This document shows, in pieces, positions 54,682 to 64,000 of a DNA stretch of 64,000 bases; positions within the stretch are counted from its first letter, which is position 1; every line of letters starts with the position of its first letter. Origin of the DNA: Beta vulgaris subsp. vulgaris (lineage: Eukaryota; Streptophyta; Magnoliopsida; Caryophyllales; Amaranthaceae). The notes below the pieces were generated by a model. The model did not search any database. It saw only the letters and a program-made list of their open reading frames with translations, and was not told the DNA's origin. Made by a program: the position numbers and the translations under genes. Location of the stretch: the NCBI RefSeq assembly GCF_026745355.1, contig NC_079207.1, positions 15,710,650-15,774,649 of the forward strand. Reading direction: 5' to 3'.

Positions 54682-55242
54682 AAATTACGCCATAGACGTG
54701 AAAGTTTGTGGGGAAGAAGGGGAGTAAGGGTAAACCTAATTACAAAAATACCATTATTCATAAGTGTATTTAGAATAGTTAGATTAGATTAGATCTAAAG
54801 GTCCAGATTTGTTCTCACATAAAAAATCAATTTTTTTTAATCTTTTTAGTTAAGATTAACATCCTTCAACTTAACAAACACTAAATTATAGCTTCATATT
54901 GTAAGCTGCATAATAGAGATTTATAAGGAAACTTATCCTTTATATTGGTTACTATATGTTAAATTTCATAATATAATTTCACAACTATTATCCCATAGCA
55001 AATTTGAGAATATAATTTCACTCACCACAAACACTTTTACTCACTACAAACACTTTTTCCTTTACGATGTTAGTACTCTCTAATCTCTGCACTCAATTTT
55101 TTATATTATAACTGGGCTTCAAATATGGAGGTTGTTTTAATAAATAATAATAACAGCAGTTCAGTAAGTACTTAATTGTTTAAATTTCAATTTTATTGTC
55201 ATATTATTCAATGTGGTAGGTCATATTTTATATTTTTGAAAG
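54682..55242. other. AT-rich intergenic DNA
   Basis: No gene recognised. Confidence 0.35.
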
Positions 55243-55441
55243 TATTGGGTCAGACCGTCTGACCAATACTTACTGTCAGACGGGCTGAGCCCAATACTCA
55301 AACGGCCTTAGTAAGAGAACGCAGACTTCGCCGCCCTTCTTGCCCTTTACCCCTCCCTCCTTCTCACTCAACCACCATTAACTCCGTCGCATCCCACAAA
55401 CACCATTTACGCACCCATATTGAGGACTGAGGAGAGAGAAA

Positions 55442-55501
55442 ATGTCGCCAGAAAAACCCACCTCAGTTACACCACTACCTGCGGAGGTGGCAGTAACACA
55501 G
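55442..55501 (+). pseudogene. isolated first-exon-like fragment
   Basis: An ATG in gaaaATGTCG context after a CT-rich leader opens MSPEKPTSVTPLPAEVAVTQ and then a GTAAGA donor. A short acceptor-donor pair (tgcag|aaccaagtaggcag|gttagc) follows near 55605. No further exons were found, and the family is unknown. Confidence 0.25.
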
Positions 55502-55849
55502 TAAGATGATTATGAATTTTTTTTTCATGCTCTACGCAAATTTCCCAACCCCTATCCTTAACCTCTTACTGACACGCTCACGAACATATTGCCAAAAAAA
55601 TTGCAGAACCAAGTAGGCAGGTTAGCCTTACAAATGATGATTCCTGACTATAGCTAATATCACATCCATTGAAGGCATTACTGTACACCGCATATTTCTC
55701 GTCGCTAATATCACATCCATTGTTCTTAATTAATACTGTACAAAATTAAGAGTAAAGTTAGGGTATGTACTGCTTATGTACTGCTAACAATGATTCGGGC
55801 TTTGTTGTTCTACACCTCATAAACATCAGAGACGAGAAATAAAGCAAGG

Positions 55850-56298
55850 TTAGTTGGTTTTTGTATTGTTTCAGTTAGTTTTTGTATTCTTTCAGTTCGT
55901 TTTTTATTTCTTTCAGTTGGTCTTTTTATTCTTTCAGTTAGTTCTTTATTTCTTTCAGTTAGTTCTTTATTTCTTTCAGTTGGTGTTTTATATGTTTCAG
56001 TTGGTGTTTAAAAATACTTGAAACCAACTGAAAAAAAAGAGTAACTGAAAAAAAATGAAGACTACCTGAAAAAAATGAAGACTACTTGAAAAAAAATGAA
56101 GACTACCTGAAAAAAAATGACCTAAGGTACTTTCATTTAGACCTAGTTACTTTCAGTTAGACCTAAGTTACTTTCAGTTAGACCTAAGTTACTTTCATTT
56201 AGAGGTAACTTACTTTCATTTAGACTAACTGAAAAAAAATGAAGACTAACTGAAAAAAATGAAGACTACCTGAAAAAAAAATGAAGACTACCTGAAAC
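55850..56298. repeat. two mutually inverted minisatellites
   Basis: The left block repeats TTCTTTCAGTTAGTTCTTTA-like units. The right blocks repeat AACTGAAAAAAAATGAAGAC and ACTACCTGAAAAAAAATGAA, which are its reverse complement, with a TTTCAGTTAGACCTAAGTTA array between. A transcript could fold into a long imperfect hairpin. Confidence 0.85.
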
Positions 56299-56400
56299 TC
56301 AAGTGAAGTGGTCCGACGGGCTGATTGTGTCGGACGAGTCCGACACAATACGAACTCCTTATATTTTTTGAGTTGCGATTATATGTACTAAAATGGGAAT

Positions 56401-56592
56401 GGGGTCATTTGTCATAGATGACCCCCCCAAGAGGGGTCATATGTTATAGATGACCCCCTTAAAGAAGGATCATTTGTCATAGATGACCTCCCCAAAAAGG
56501 GGTCATTTGTCATAGATGACCCCCTTAAAAAGGGGTTATTTGTCATAGATGACCCCCCCAAAGGGGGTTTATTTGTCATAGATGACCCCCCA
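56401..56592. repeat. palindromic minisatellite, locus B (six copies)
   Basis: Same GGGGTCATTTGTCATAGATG unit as at 49462-49650, followed by the same ggtaggttagtcttttaata text. Confidence 0.9.
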
Positions 56593-56777
56593 AAAGGTAG
56601 GTTAGTCTTTTAATATGTTTTGCTGTATTTAGCCTTTTTTTTGTTGTATATAGCATTCCCCTTAATTCTCCTTAAAATGTTACTGTATAAAATTTGCCTT
56701 CCGTGATGTAAGGTTTGTTGCAGAAAAAAAAAAAACGGAAGAAGTACAACATTTTAGGATAAACATGAGTTCTTTTA

Positions 56778-56922
56778 GGGTGTCTTCTTTTCAATTTATT
56801 TTTAGATCAGATCAGATTTCATCAGATCTTATCAGATCTTATTCCTCTAATAGTATCAGTTTTTATATCAAATCTCGTCAGATCAGACAGATCAGATCAG
56901 ATCAGATGAAAAGAACACACCC
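56778..56922. mobile_element. Tourist-like MITE, 145 bp
   Basis: Ends GGGTGTCTTCTTTTCA and (reverse) GGGTGTGTTCTTTTCA with TTA on both sides. The interior is made of GATCAGAT repeats on both strands and is strongly self-complementary. Confidence 0.85.
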
Positions 56923-56998
56923 TTAAAAAAAGTAATTATTGTTAAGATGAAAAAAGGGGGAAAACGAGAGAGAGGTATAAAGTACAATATGTTGAAAC

Positions 56999-57190
56999 TA
57001 GGTTGCACGGACACTTCTCACAGGAGACATATCCCGTGTCCGACACGTATCAGATACTGACACTCGTTGGACACACCAAAATATGTGTCGGACACACTAA
57101 CTCACGTGTCCAATGTTTTTAGTTATACGGACACTTATAGGACACGTGAGTTTAATTGTGTCCTCTAAGTGTCCTCCACGTGTTTACAAG
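56999..57190. repeat. GTGTCC/GGACAC-rich dyad patch
   Basis: Repeated gtgtccgacacg, cggacact and aggacacgtg words give many small dyads. No terminal repeat or duplication could be fixed. Confidence 0.4.
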
Positions 57191-57876
57191 GCTTACTAAA
57201 ATTACATTTGACAATTTACATATTTAATCATGCTTCAAAATAAAGCATCGAAAGTTAATACTACGTACTTCGTATTTGGATAGTTGATGAATTGACCACA
57301 TGGCTTAACGCCTTAACATCTTCATTAACCACAATACCACATGGCTTAACATCTTCATTCATTAATTCAAGTTTTTAATTAAAATATGTAAATTTTTGAC
57401 ACACAAAATAAAAATTGGTGCAATCGTATTGGTATGACCGTATGAGGGAACCGACAATTCCTGTTAGACTTCTAGAGAGTCTGACCTTGAAACCAGTAAA
57501 AACTACTGCAAAGGTAATGCCCTGCAAAAGTATTGTGACAGACTTACATCACATGAAAAAAAAAAGGTGTGATGTAGAGAGATAAGATGGACGTTCCCCT
57601 TTCTTCATTTATTCATCTTTGATAACCCCATCATATTACACCCACCATTCCACCATCATCACTACCATTATAGACATTTCTACCCATTACCACTTCTTCG
57701 TGTCTCACCAATCACCATCCACCGCAACAAATCATCAACTACAAGCATCCGGCGTTTTTTCACACCCACCAAAACAAACCCATCGCACCTTACCCACTAA
57801 AGAAAACACCCATCACATCCTCTCTCCTCTCCAACATCATCCTTTTCTGAATTTCAAGCAAAGAAACAATCTACTA
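57191..57876. other. non-coding DNA with leader-like text
   Basis: AT-rich, then CA-rich (57620-57860, cccaccattccaccatcatc). The frame across it is Thr/His-rich and probably untranslated. Confidence 0.35.
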
Positions 57877-58437
57877 TAATGGCTATAGAACCCCCGAGGT
57901 TGGTTGGCAATTTCTATATCTCCTTTTATCTATTTATTAATTTCTTTTTTGAGTTTTTTCTTTTTCTAAATAGAGTAACATTTTTAAATTTAGCAAAATA
58001 AAAACACTAACAATATTGTTGTTTTTTAGCAGGGCACGTCTAATTCTTTGCAACTTGTATGCCAAATTGAAACTTGGCATGACAAGAATATTTTTCTGGG
58101 AATGTTATTACGGATGTAGGAGATGAAGTTGAGGAGACTAGTGCAACTTTTTTGGGCTATGAAAACATTGATGATACACTGTCTTTCACCCGAGTGCCGA
58201 GAACATCATCAAAGTTTTCACATGTTCTGGGATTCGAATATGAAACTGAGGATGGTAGAGGGCAGTCAACACGCTCAATTATCACCTTGGAGAGTGATAT
58301 TAGGGTTCCCCTTGGGGTTTTCCTACTGAATAATGTAGAGCTCTACCAATTTTATGGCAAGAGAAACTATTTGAGAACTTGGGAAGTTTTAGAGATTTGT
58401 TCAGGGGGTTGCATCGTTGCTGTATTCTTCCTATAAA
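57877..58437 (+). pseudogene. gene fragment of unknown family
   Basis: ATGGCTATAGAACCCCCGAG followed by a gttggt donor at 57898, and an acceptor (tttttagcag) near 58032. Downstream, one frame reads NVITDVGDEVEETSATFLGY, FTRVPRTSSKFSHVLGFEYE, RSIITLESDIRVPLGVFLLN up to the stop at 58436. The composition looks like real coding sequence. The frame from the acceptor meets a stop near 58120, so a frameshift is needed to join the pieces. I do not recognise the family. Confidence 0.35.
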
Positions 58438-58505
58438 AAGAAGGATTATGTCGGTAAAGATCTTAGGAGAAGTCTCTTTGTAAACAGGGTCGTATAACTA
58501 AATAC

Positions 58506-58507
<2 letters not shown>

Positions 58508-58561
<54 letters not shown>
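58508..58561. repeat. (AT)n microsatellite
   Basis: About 27 AT units without interruption. Confidence 0.97.
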
Positions 58562-58563
<2 letters not shown>

Positions 58564-59068
58564 CAGTGAAACTAGTGCGGGGTAACTTACTGACGGAAAG
58601 AAGATATGACTTGTCGTCTTCTCTTTGATTCACAAACAGTCCCGTTTCTGAGATTTTGGAGGCCCAAGGGCGAAGCTACATATTAGGGCCCTGATTAAGT
58701 TCAAGATTTTTTTGAATGTTTTATTTTTCGGTCTAGACCAAAAAAATAAATAATTTTTTTGGTCCGAAAGTTTTGAAGTTTGATTTTCGGTCCAGACCGG
58801 AAATAATTTTCTTTGATGGCTTTTAGATAACTCCTATATAAATTTATTTTTATATTATTATTTATAGCTATATTTTTATATATTAGAGAGAAGGGAGAGG
58901 TGAGAGAAACAGATATAGATTTGATGTATCAGAGAAGATCGCAAATTTGTAGGTAGACTCGAGACCACCACGTACATTGTGATCTCGGATTGAAACGCTA
59001 TCTGCAACAAACAAAACGCAAGGAATGTAAATTAATTATAAAAAAATTGACAAAACGCTATTTATATA
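58562..59068. other. AT-rich spacer left of the mariner-like element
   Basis: Contains gene-fragment-like text (ttttcggtctagacc repeated at 58727 and 58781) but no ORF. Confidence 0.35.
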
Positions 59069-59678
59069 CTTCCTCCGTTTTTTTTAGATGTTACACTTTC
59101 CTTAAATTGCATGTTTCTAAATAGATGTTACACTTTTTTTTTTCTATTTTGGTAACTTTTGCCTTGTGAAATCTCCATCTTACCCTTACTAACTACCCAT
59201 TTAAAAATTAAAACTCTCTTAATCTACCCTATTAAATCACTAACTAATCTAGTCAGATTTTAACCATTCCCACCAAAATTAAATCCCCCCAACTACCTTT
59301 CCATCTTCCCCATGATCATTTAATAGATTCAACCCCCCCCCCAACTGTTTCACACTGATTCACCCCCCCCACCAATTAAAGTTCTTCCCCAACCCCCCAA
59401 TTCCCCAACCCTAAATCTACGAAGTTCTAACACCCCCTCAAAACTTCATCTTCTCTCTCTCCACTTTCATTTCTCCTCTTCTGATCTTCTCTTCCTCTCT
59501 CTACTGAACTTGAGTTTCTCTCTCTAAATTTCTTCACTTCCTCTTCAAATCTCCCCTTTAAACTTTCGAATTCTCCATTCTTCTCTTGAAATCCTCACTG
59601 TTTTCTCTCTATTTCATCTTCAAGTGCTCAAAAACCCTAGATCTTGTTTCTTCTTTTCAGAAAAAAAACCCTAAAAAA

Positions 59679-60449
59679 ATGTCGAAGTGTTATGTGCCTA
59701 ATCTCCAACCCCTTGTTGATGCCTTGTTCCAAACTGACGACGCTGATGAGTCTGATTCCATTCGCGAGTTGATGCATGCATTTGAGTATGGGTCTCCTTG
59801 GCCAAGGAGGCTTTTTGACAGTGGAGACGCAAAGCAGTTGCTTCGCCCTTTTGCCTTCAAGGCTTTGGGTGTGGTGGTTGATGAGTTTTACCTGGTTACG
59901 GGGATACCAAGGGAATTTCGTCCCTCTTCTTCTTCCAACCCTCAAAAAAGGAGTCCCGAAAATGAGCAGATCTTGGACCTCAGACCAATTTCACAAAGGT
60001 TGAGGCCTAGATCGAGGGTTGAGGAAGAAGGGTATGGGAAAAAAGGTAAGGAAATGGTGCGTTCTACCCATGAGATCATTTGCGCGTTAAGGGCTCCGTG
60101 TTTTTACACAGTTGGAAAAAATGGTAAGGTTCAAGAGGTGAAGGAGAAGGAGAAGGGGAAGGAGAAGGAAATTGTGGGGTCTAAGAGGAAGGGGAAATGT
60201 CAGTGTGTGGGTTGCAGTGCTACGGCCTTCAACGTCTATGGCGATGAAGGCACATTTTATGCAATGTATGTGGAGTCTGATGGGGGGTTCAAGGTCTTCG
60301 ATGTGGTTGAAGAACTGCTGGATGATGAGGAGGCTGAGGAGGGTGAGGGTGAGCTTGAAATTCCAATGAGTCCCTGCACAAGTTCAGAACTTGATCCTGA
60401 TTCTCATTGCTTCCTTATCAGGAGAAAGGAGAGTGCTTTGACTCCCTGA
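59679..60449 (+). CDS. unknown acidic, Cys-containing protein carried inside the mariner element
   Basis: The ATG at 59679 (aaaaaaATGTCG) gives 256 aa. The frame is open farther upstream but without ATG. The leader is CT-rich, as in plant genes. Residues 1-90 are globular-looking (MSKCYVPNLQPLVDALFQTD, YGSPWPRRLFD, LLRPFAFKALGVVVDEFYLV). A charged Lys/Glu stretch (about 145-170) follows, then CQCVGCSATAFNVYG with three close Cys, FYAMYVESDGGFKVFDVVEE and an acidic tail (DDEEAEEGEGE). No TM helix or signal peptide. I do not recognise the family. The intact reading frame beside a dead transposase, the separate strand and the host-like leader suggest a captured host gene (transduplication). It could instead be an accessory gene of this mariner lineage. 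Confidence 0.6.
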   Translation: MSKCYVPNLQPLVDALFQTDDADESDSIRELMHAFEYGSPWPRRLFDSGDAKQLLRPFAFKALGVVVDEFYLVTGIPREFRPSSSSNPQKRSPENEQILDLRPISQRLRPRSRVEEEGYGKKGKEMVRSTHEIICALRAPCFYTVGKNGKVQEVKEKEKGKEKEIVGSKRKGKCQCVGCSATAFNVYGDEGTFYAMYVESDGGFKVFDVVEELLDDEEAEEGEGELEIPMSPCTSSELDPDSHCFLIRRKESALTP

Positions 60450-60474
60450 GGTTCTATCATCCTAACTCTTTTAA

Positions 60475-61220
60475 TTGCATTCTGTTTTTCGTTGCCTTAT
60501 GTTTATGATTGCCTATGGGTTTGTTGTTGGCTATTATTGCATACTGGGCTATTATTGGCTTGTGTTTATGGTTGGCTTCTGTTTTTGGTTGTCTATGGGT
60601 TTTTGGTTGGGTTCTGTTTTTGGTTGTCTATGGGTTTTTGGTTGGGTTCTGTTTTTGGTTGGGTTCTGTTTTTGGGAAGCCTATGGTATTTGGTTGCCTT
60701 CTGTTTTTGGTTGCCTATGAATTTATGGTTGGCTATTGTTCTTATGATGTATATTGTGATGTTGGTATTGGGTTGGCTTGTGTTTTTGGTAGGGTTCTGT
60801 TTTTGGTTGCCTTTGAATTTATGGTTGGCCATTGTTCTTATGATGTATATTGTGATGTTGGTATTGGGTTGGCTTGTGTTTTTGGTTGGGTTCTGTTTTT
60901 GGTTGCCTATGAATCAATGGTTTGGCTATTATTCTTATGATGGACATTGTGATGTTGGTATTTGATTGGGTTTTGTTTTTGGTTGGCTTCAGTTTTTGGT
61001 TGGCTTCTGTTTTTGGTTGGCTTCTGTTTTTCGTTGGCTTATGTTTTTGGTTGGCTTTTGTTTTTGGTTGGCTTGTGTATTTGGTTGCCTTGTTTTTTTG
61101 GGAAGCCTATGGGTGTTGGTTTGGATTGGAGGTTTGAGGATGAACAAATGGCTAATGATGTACTTCTGTTTTTGGTTGGCTTGTGTTTTTGGTTGCCTTC
61201 TGTTTTTGGGTGCTGAGTTA
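60475..61220 (+). repeat. GTTTTTGGTTGG minisatellite with 96-bp higher-order repeats
   Basis: A 17-bp unit (TTTTTGGTTGGCTTCTG) recurs throughout. Three copies of a 96-bp block start at 60711, 60807 and 60903. Frames crossing it read as Leu/Phe/Trp/Gly low complexity and are open in all three plus-strand frames, so they are not genes. Confidence 0.88.
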
Positions 61221-61814
61221 AGTAAGTCCCCCACTGTTTACACAATGAGTCCCTCTTGCTTTCCCCCTTGAGTCCCAAATTTTGAAAAATTAAAATCCAG
61301 ATGATGAAGGGACTCATACATTGGGCTTGAAGAGCAGTAGATGATTTGCTCCTTATTGTGTGTTAAACCAATAAGTTGAGGTTTTAAATCATCCATTGCT
61401 TCCTTAATGAGCCATGCAATTATCCCTGATGGATTTAATAAACACACATCTTACTTAAACTTGTTGACATGCAAAAGAATAAAAAAACCATAAATGCTTA
61501 ACTTCATTAAATGCTTGCATCACTGCTTATACAAACCAGTCCTTCAACATGTACAAAAAGTCTAATAAGTAAACAAGACCCCCCAAAAACTTCCTGGTTT
61601 GCTTAGAAGTGTTGCTTCATCTTGTCCATAATCTTCAACAAAAAGTCTTGTAAATAGTATACCTGTGTATTTGTGCAAGTAGATCTTCATCTTCTTCTAT
61701 ACTAAGTTGCTCCCCATTCTTTTCCTTCATACACAGTTTAGTTATGTTCAAAAAAAAAGTTGCCACATCTTCTGGCCATTCTACTCTTGATGTGCATCTA
61801 AGTAGTCAAATGCT
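61221..61814. other. non-coding part of the mariner element
   Basis: Lies 3' of the transposase. No ORF of note. Confidence 0.4.
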
Positions 61815-63344
61815 TTACCTACATTCACAAAACCTCTCATTCAAATAAGTAACTGCCTCATCTATCAATGCTTGGTCCACTTCCACATTTTCTGGAAGTA
61901 ATCCATGTCTCTCTAACTTTCTTTTTGCATGGTGTGGGTTCTTGAAATTGTTCCCCCCTTTGCACTTTAGTATTTCTACCATAACATATTGTAATTGCAA
62001 CCAAGTGTACTTCAAACTTTGGGTCAAAGAAATCATAACAGTCCTGCACTCTAAAATCAGTTCATCTAGTTCTTAGGAAATGATTGATATTGTAGTGCCT
62101 GAATTGCTCTAAAAAACCCCAAGTCTAGCACATTTAAGTCAGGGGACTGAGTGGCTGATTGATGAGTTGGATATTGAATCCATTCTGAGTTGCTGCTGCT
62201 ATAAATTTGGGTCTGATGCATGAATGTGAGGTCTAGATTGTCTTGTTGTATGTAGATATCTTTGACACACCTTCTGGCCAATTCCTCATATGGCAGGTAT
62301 GATAGTGTTAACTATCATTCCCTCATAACTGGTAGTGTAACACTTTCAATTGCCTTGTCAACAAGTACCTGCCCTTCTGTTTTTGTTGAATATTTAGCTC
62401 TTGCATACTCAACAAAATGGTAGATACCAAATTTCCTATCATGTATCATCCTTCCCTCACTGTCCTTAATAGGTCTAGATGTGGCACACATGAACATGAC
62501 TTTTATCTTAAATCTCTTGGACTGACAACAACTATAAGGGTCATCTTCAGCCGGAAGCAAGTAAAACCTCCTCATGTCTGGACTTAAACAAAACTACTTC
62601 TCATCTATGTGAACAACATTTTGCATGTCAACAAATTTTGGTGGTTGTGTCCTTGTTGCTGGTAATATGTGTTGTAACACCCACTTCATTCTTTGAATCT
62701 TATGATCTTCTGTCAGTTTTGGGTGGGTGCTGCTAGTGTGACTTCTCAGCTTGCCCCGTTTCAGTAGACTGTAAACAGTGGAGGGGGGGACTTTAAGATA
62801 TCCAGCAAATGCCCTTATACTTGTCCTCAGATTAAGTGGGACTGACTGAAGCCATTTGTCATCATAAACTTTAAGCTTCCTACCACATCTTCCTGCTTTT
62901 TTGTTTCTCACATCTATGGCATGCCCACTTTTCTCTGTTTTTTGCATCTTTCCATATCCTATCTAATGTCATCCTACTTATGCCATGCTTTCTTGCTATT
63001 TCTGTTTTTAAACCCCATGGAAATTTACCATTTATTTCAGAGGTAAGTAGGTCATCAACCAACATTCTTCTTTTTGTTAAAGTTAAATGTGGTTTTTGGG
63101 TTGATGAACTTACATTGTTTTGTATTTCTGTGTTTTGTTGTTCTGGGTTACCCTGCTGATTTTGTTGATCTGCTTCAATGCCATCTGCTGCTACTGTACC
63201 TCCATCATCATCATGCTCTGTGTCATCATCAATGTTGTAATGTGTCCACATCTCATGCATCAGCAACTCATCCTCCATGCCTTCAATTTCCAGCAACTCT
63301 TGAAGGCCAAACATCTCTGCCCCTCCCTCATCTGCTGACCCCAT
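61815..63344 (-). pseudogene. mariner-like transposase, inactivated
   Basis: The minus-strand pieces from 63344 downward form one plant mariner transposase. They are an acidic N-terminus, a helix-turn-helix region (LTKRRMLVDDLL, FPWGLKTEIARKHGISRMTL), a second HTH (VPPSTVYSLLKRGKLRSHTS), VHIDEK with the first catalytic Asp, RFYLLPAEDDPYSC, KVMFMCATSRP, IQQDN with the second Asp, SPDLNVLDLGFF with the third Asp, and a C-terminal part (GGNNFKNPHHAKRKLERHG). Damage: one base lost in an A run near 62940, a stop right after VHIDEK (Trp codon to TAG, 62606-62608), small indels with stops near 62250-62310, and another shift near 62045. The three catalytic Asp codons survive, but no full protein can be made. 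It would have cut and pasted the element and possibly Stowaway MITEs. Confidence 0.88.
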
Positions 63345-63916
63345 CTGATCAAGCTGGAGAAGATTTTTTGAAGACTGAAGTTTGAAGTTTTTTGTGGGAA
63401 ACTTCAGTTCTTAATTTAGTAGGATTTTTTTTGTAATTGGTCCTGTGCAGTGTGTACAGTGAATTGTGGAAACAATATGATTTTTGTAAAAAAAAAACTA
63501 AACCATGGTGCTAAACAATATTTTCTCTCTCCTCATTTTGGGAAACAAGCCCCCATTTAATGTTGGGGGTTGATATAGAGGATAGAGTATGGTAAATGTA
63601 GGCTTAAACTAACTTTGAAATTGGGTAATTTAAATTTTTTGCAAATTTTCAGCTTTATGAAAATTTCGGAGGGAAATGCATTTGGTGCCAAAAAAAATTG
63701 GCTCCGCCACTTTTCTCTCTCCTCAACCGTGTATAATTTGGGAGGGAACCAACTAGTGGTCCTTCTTTTCTCTCTCCTCCCTTCCCTTAAACCCCCCATG
63801 TGCAATGGACCCCACACCTTTAATCTCCTACACTTATTCTCTCCTAATCACTCCTCTAATTTTTGCCTAGAAAACCACAATTTTTGAAAGTCTAACATCT
63901 AAAAAAACGGAGGAAG
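63345..63916 (-). other. 5' region of the mariner transposase and right TIR
   Basis: Leader and terminal region on the minus strand. TIR at 63885-63916. No further ORF. Confidence 0.5.
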
Positions 63917-64000
63917 TAAATAATTTTTTTTAAAAAACAAAAGGACAGAAATCAGTGAAATTCTCGCAGAAATTGCGGCTGAACTCCCGATTCATCGATA

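Larger units (their letters stand above)
55243..56350. repeat. composite segment bounded by two GTC-rich palindromes
   Basis: The left palindrome is TATTGGGTCAGAC-C-GTCTGACCAATA (55243-55269). The right one is TGTGTCGGAC-GA-GTCCGACACA (about 56325-56346). Related words (gtcagacgggctga, tccgacgggctga) lie beside each. Between them are an exon-like start at 55442 and the minisatellite block 55850-56298. It may be one transposable unit. Confidence 0.45.
59069..63916 (-). mobile_element. mariner-like element (Tc1/mariner), 4848 bp, with an unrelated ORF on the other strand
   Basis: Left end CTTCCTCCGTTTTTTTTAGA and right end (reverse) CTTCCTCCGTTTTTTTAGAT both continue to GATGTTA(C/G)ACTTTC. They differ by one T and one base over about 32 bp. 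TA lies on both sides (59067-59068, 63917-63918). The minus strand carries a plant mariner transposase with disabling mutations. The plus strand carries an intact ORF (59679-60449) with a CT-rich leader and a minisatellite. The length exceeds what a transposase alone needs. Confidence 0.88.

Noticed and set aside
60475..60965. Long hydrophobic ORFs (Trp/Gly/Leu/Phe-rich) resembling multi-pass membrane proteins
   Set aside because: All three plus frames are open across a GTTTTTGGTTGG minisatellite. The protein pattern follows from the repeat.

Overview
This is plant nuclear DNA from a eudicot. The evidence is intron-poor LysM receptor kinase genes, a spliced COR413-type gene, a plant calmodulin-like gene, a nuclear tRNA-Ala with plant-type flanks, and a dense load of plant transposons (Athila/Tat-type Ty3/gypsy, Ty1/copia, LINE, SINE, CACTA, hAT, PIF/Tourist, Stowaway and mariner, Helitron-like). 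The transposon families remind me of Caryophyllales/Amaranthaceae genomes, but that is a guess from style and not a demonstrated assignment.

Layout. 1-7514: 3' part of a decayed Athila/Tat-like Ty3/gypsy element (pol, GC-rich palindromes, env-like ORF with a perfect 337-bp tandem duplication, 3' LTR). 7515-13490: LTR remnant with a copia primer site, a Stowaway MITE and AT-rich non-coding DNA. 13586-14170: an intact CML41-like EF-hand gene. 15-19 kb: hAT element, LINE ORF1 fragment, and a reverse-strand Athila/Tat fragment (gag start, tRNA-Asp primer site, LTR). 20.9-24.0 kb: reverse-strand Ty1/copia gag remnant and LTR, with a complete CACTA element nested in the LTR. 24.9-26.2 kb: a long inverted repeat abutting a PIF/Harbinger-type element. 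26612-29022: a four-exon COR413-type membrane protein gene. 32.9-47.5 kb: the main gene content, a same-strand tandem array of four LYK4/LYK5-type LysM receptor-like (pseudo)kinases. The second copy is broken by a 5-bp duplication. 47999-48070: tRNA-Ala(UGC), reverse strand. 48.8-58.5 kb: MITEs, Helitron-like pieces, palindromic minisatellites, a CACTA element with a gene-like interior, and a weak gene fragment. 59069-63916: a 4.85-kb mariner-like element with matched terminal repeats. It carries a decayed transposase on one strand and an intact, unrelated, host-gene-like ORF on the other.

Functional reading. The LysM array is a chitin/LCO-perception-type receptor cluster. All four copies have Lys in place of the DFG Asp, so they probably signal through a partner kinase such as a CERK1-type receptor. 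The copies share a duplicated core promoter, but a different transposon sits in or near each of three of the promoters, which could diversify expression. CML41-type proteins are also linked to immune Ca2+ signalling and plasmodesmata in Arabidopsis, but its position about 19 kb from the array need not mean anything.

The most unusual objects are the mariner element carrying an unrelated ORF, the GC-palindrome clusters placed just upstream of the LTR TATA box in two different gypsy families, and the TE-remodelled promoters of the LysM array. No CRISPR, operon or prokaryotic feature is present. All family assignments rest on recognised motifs and were not searched against a database.
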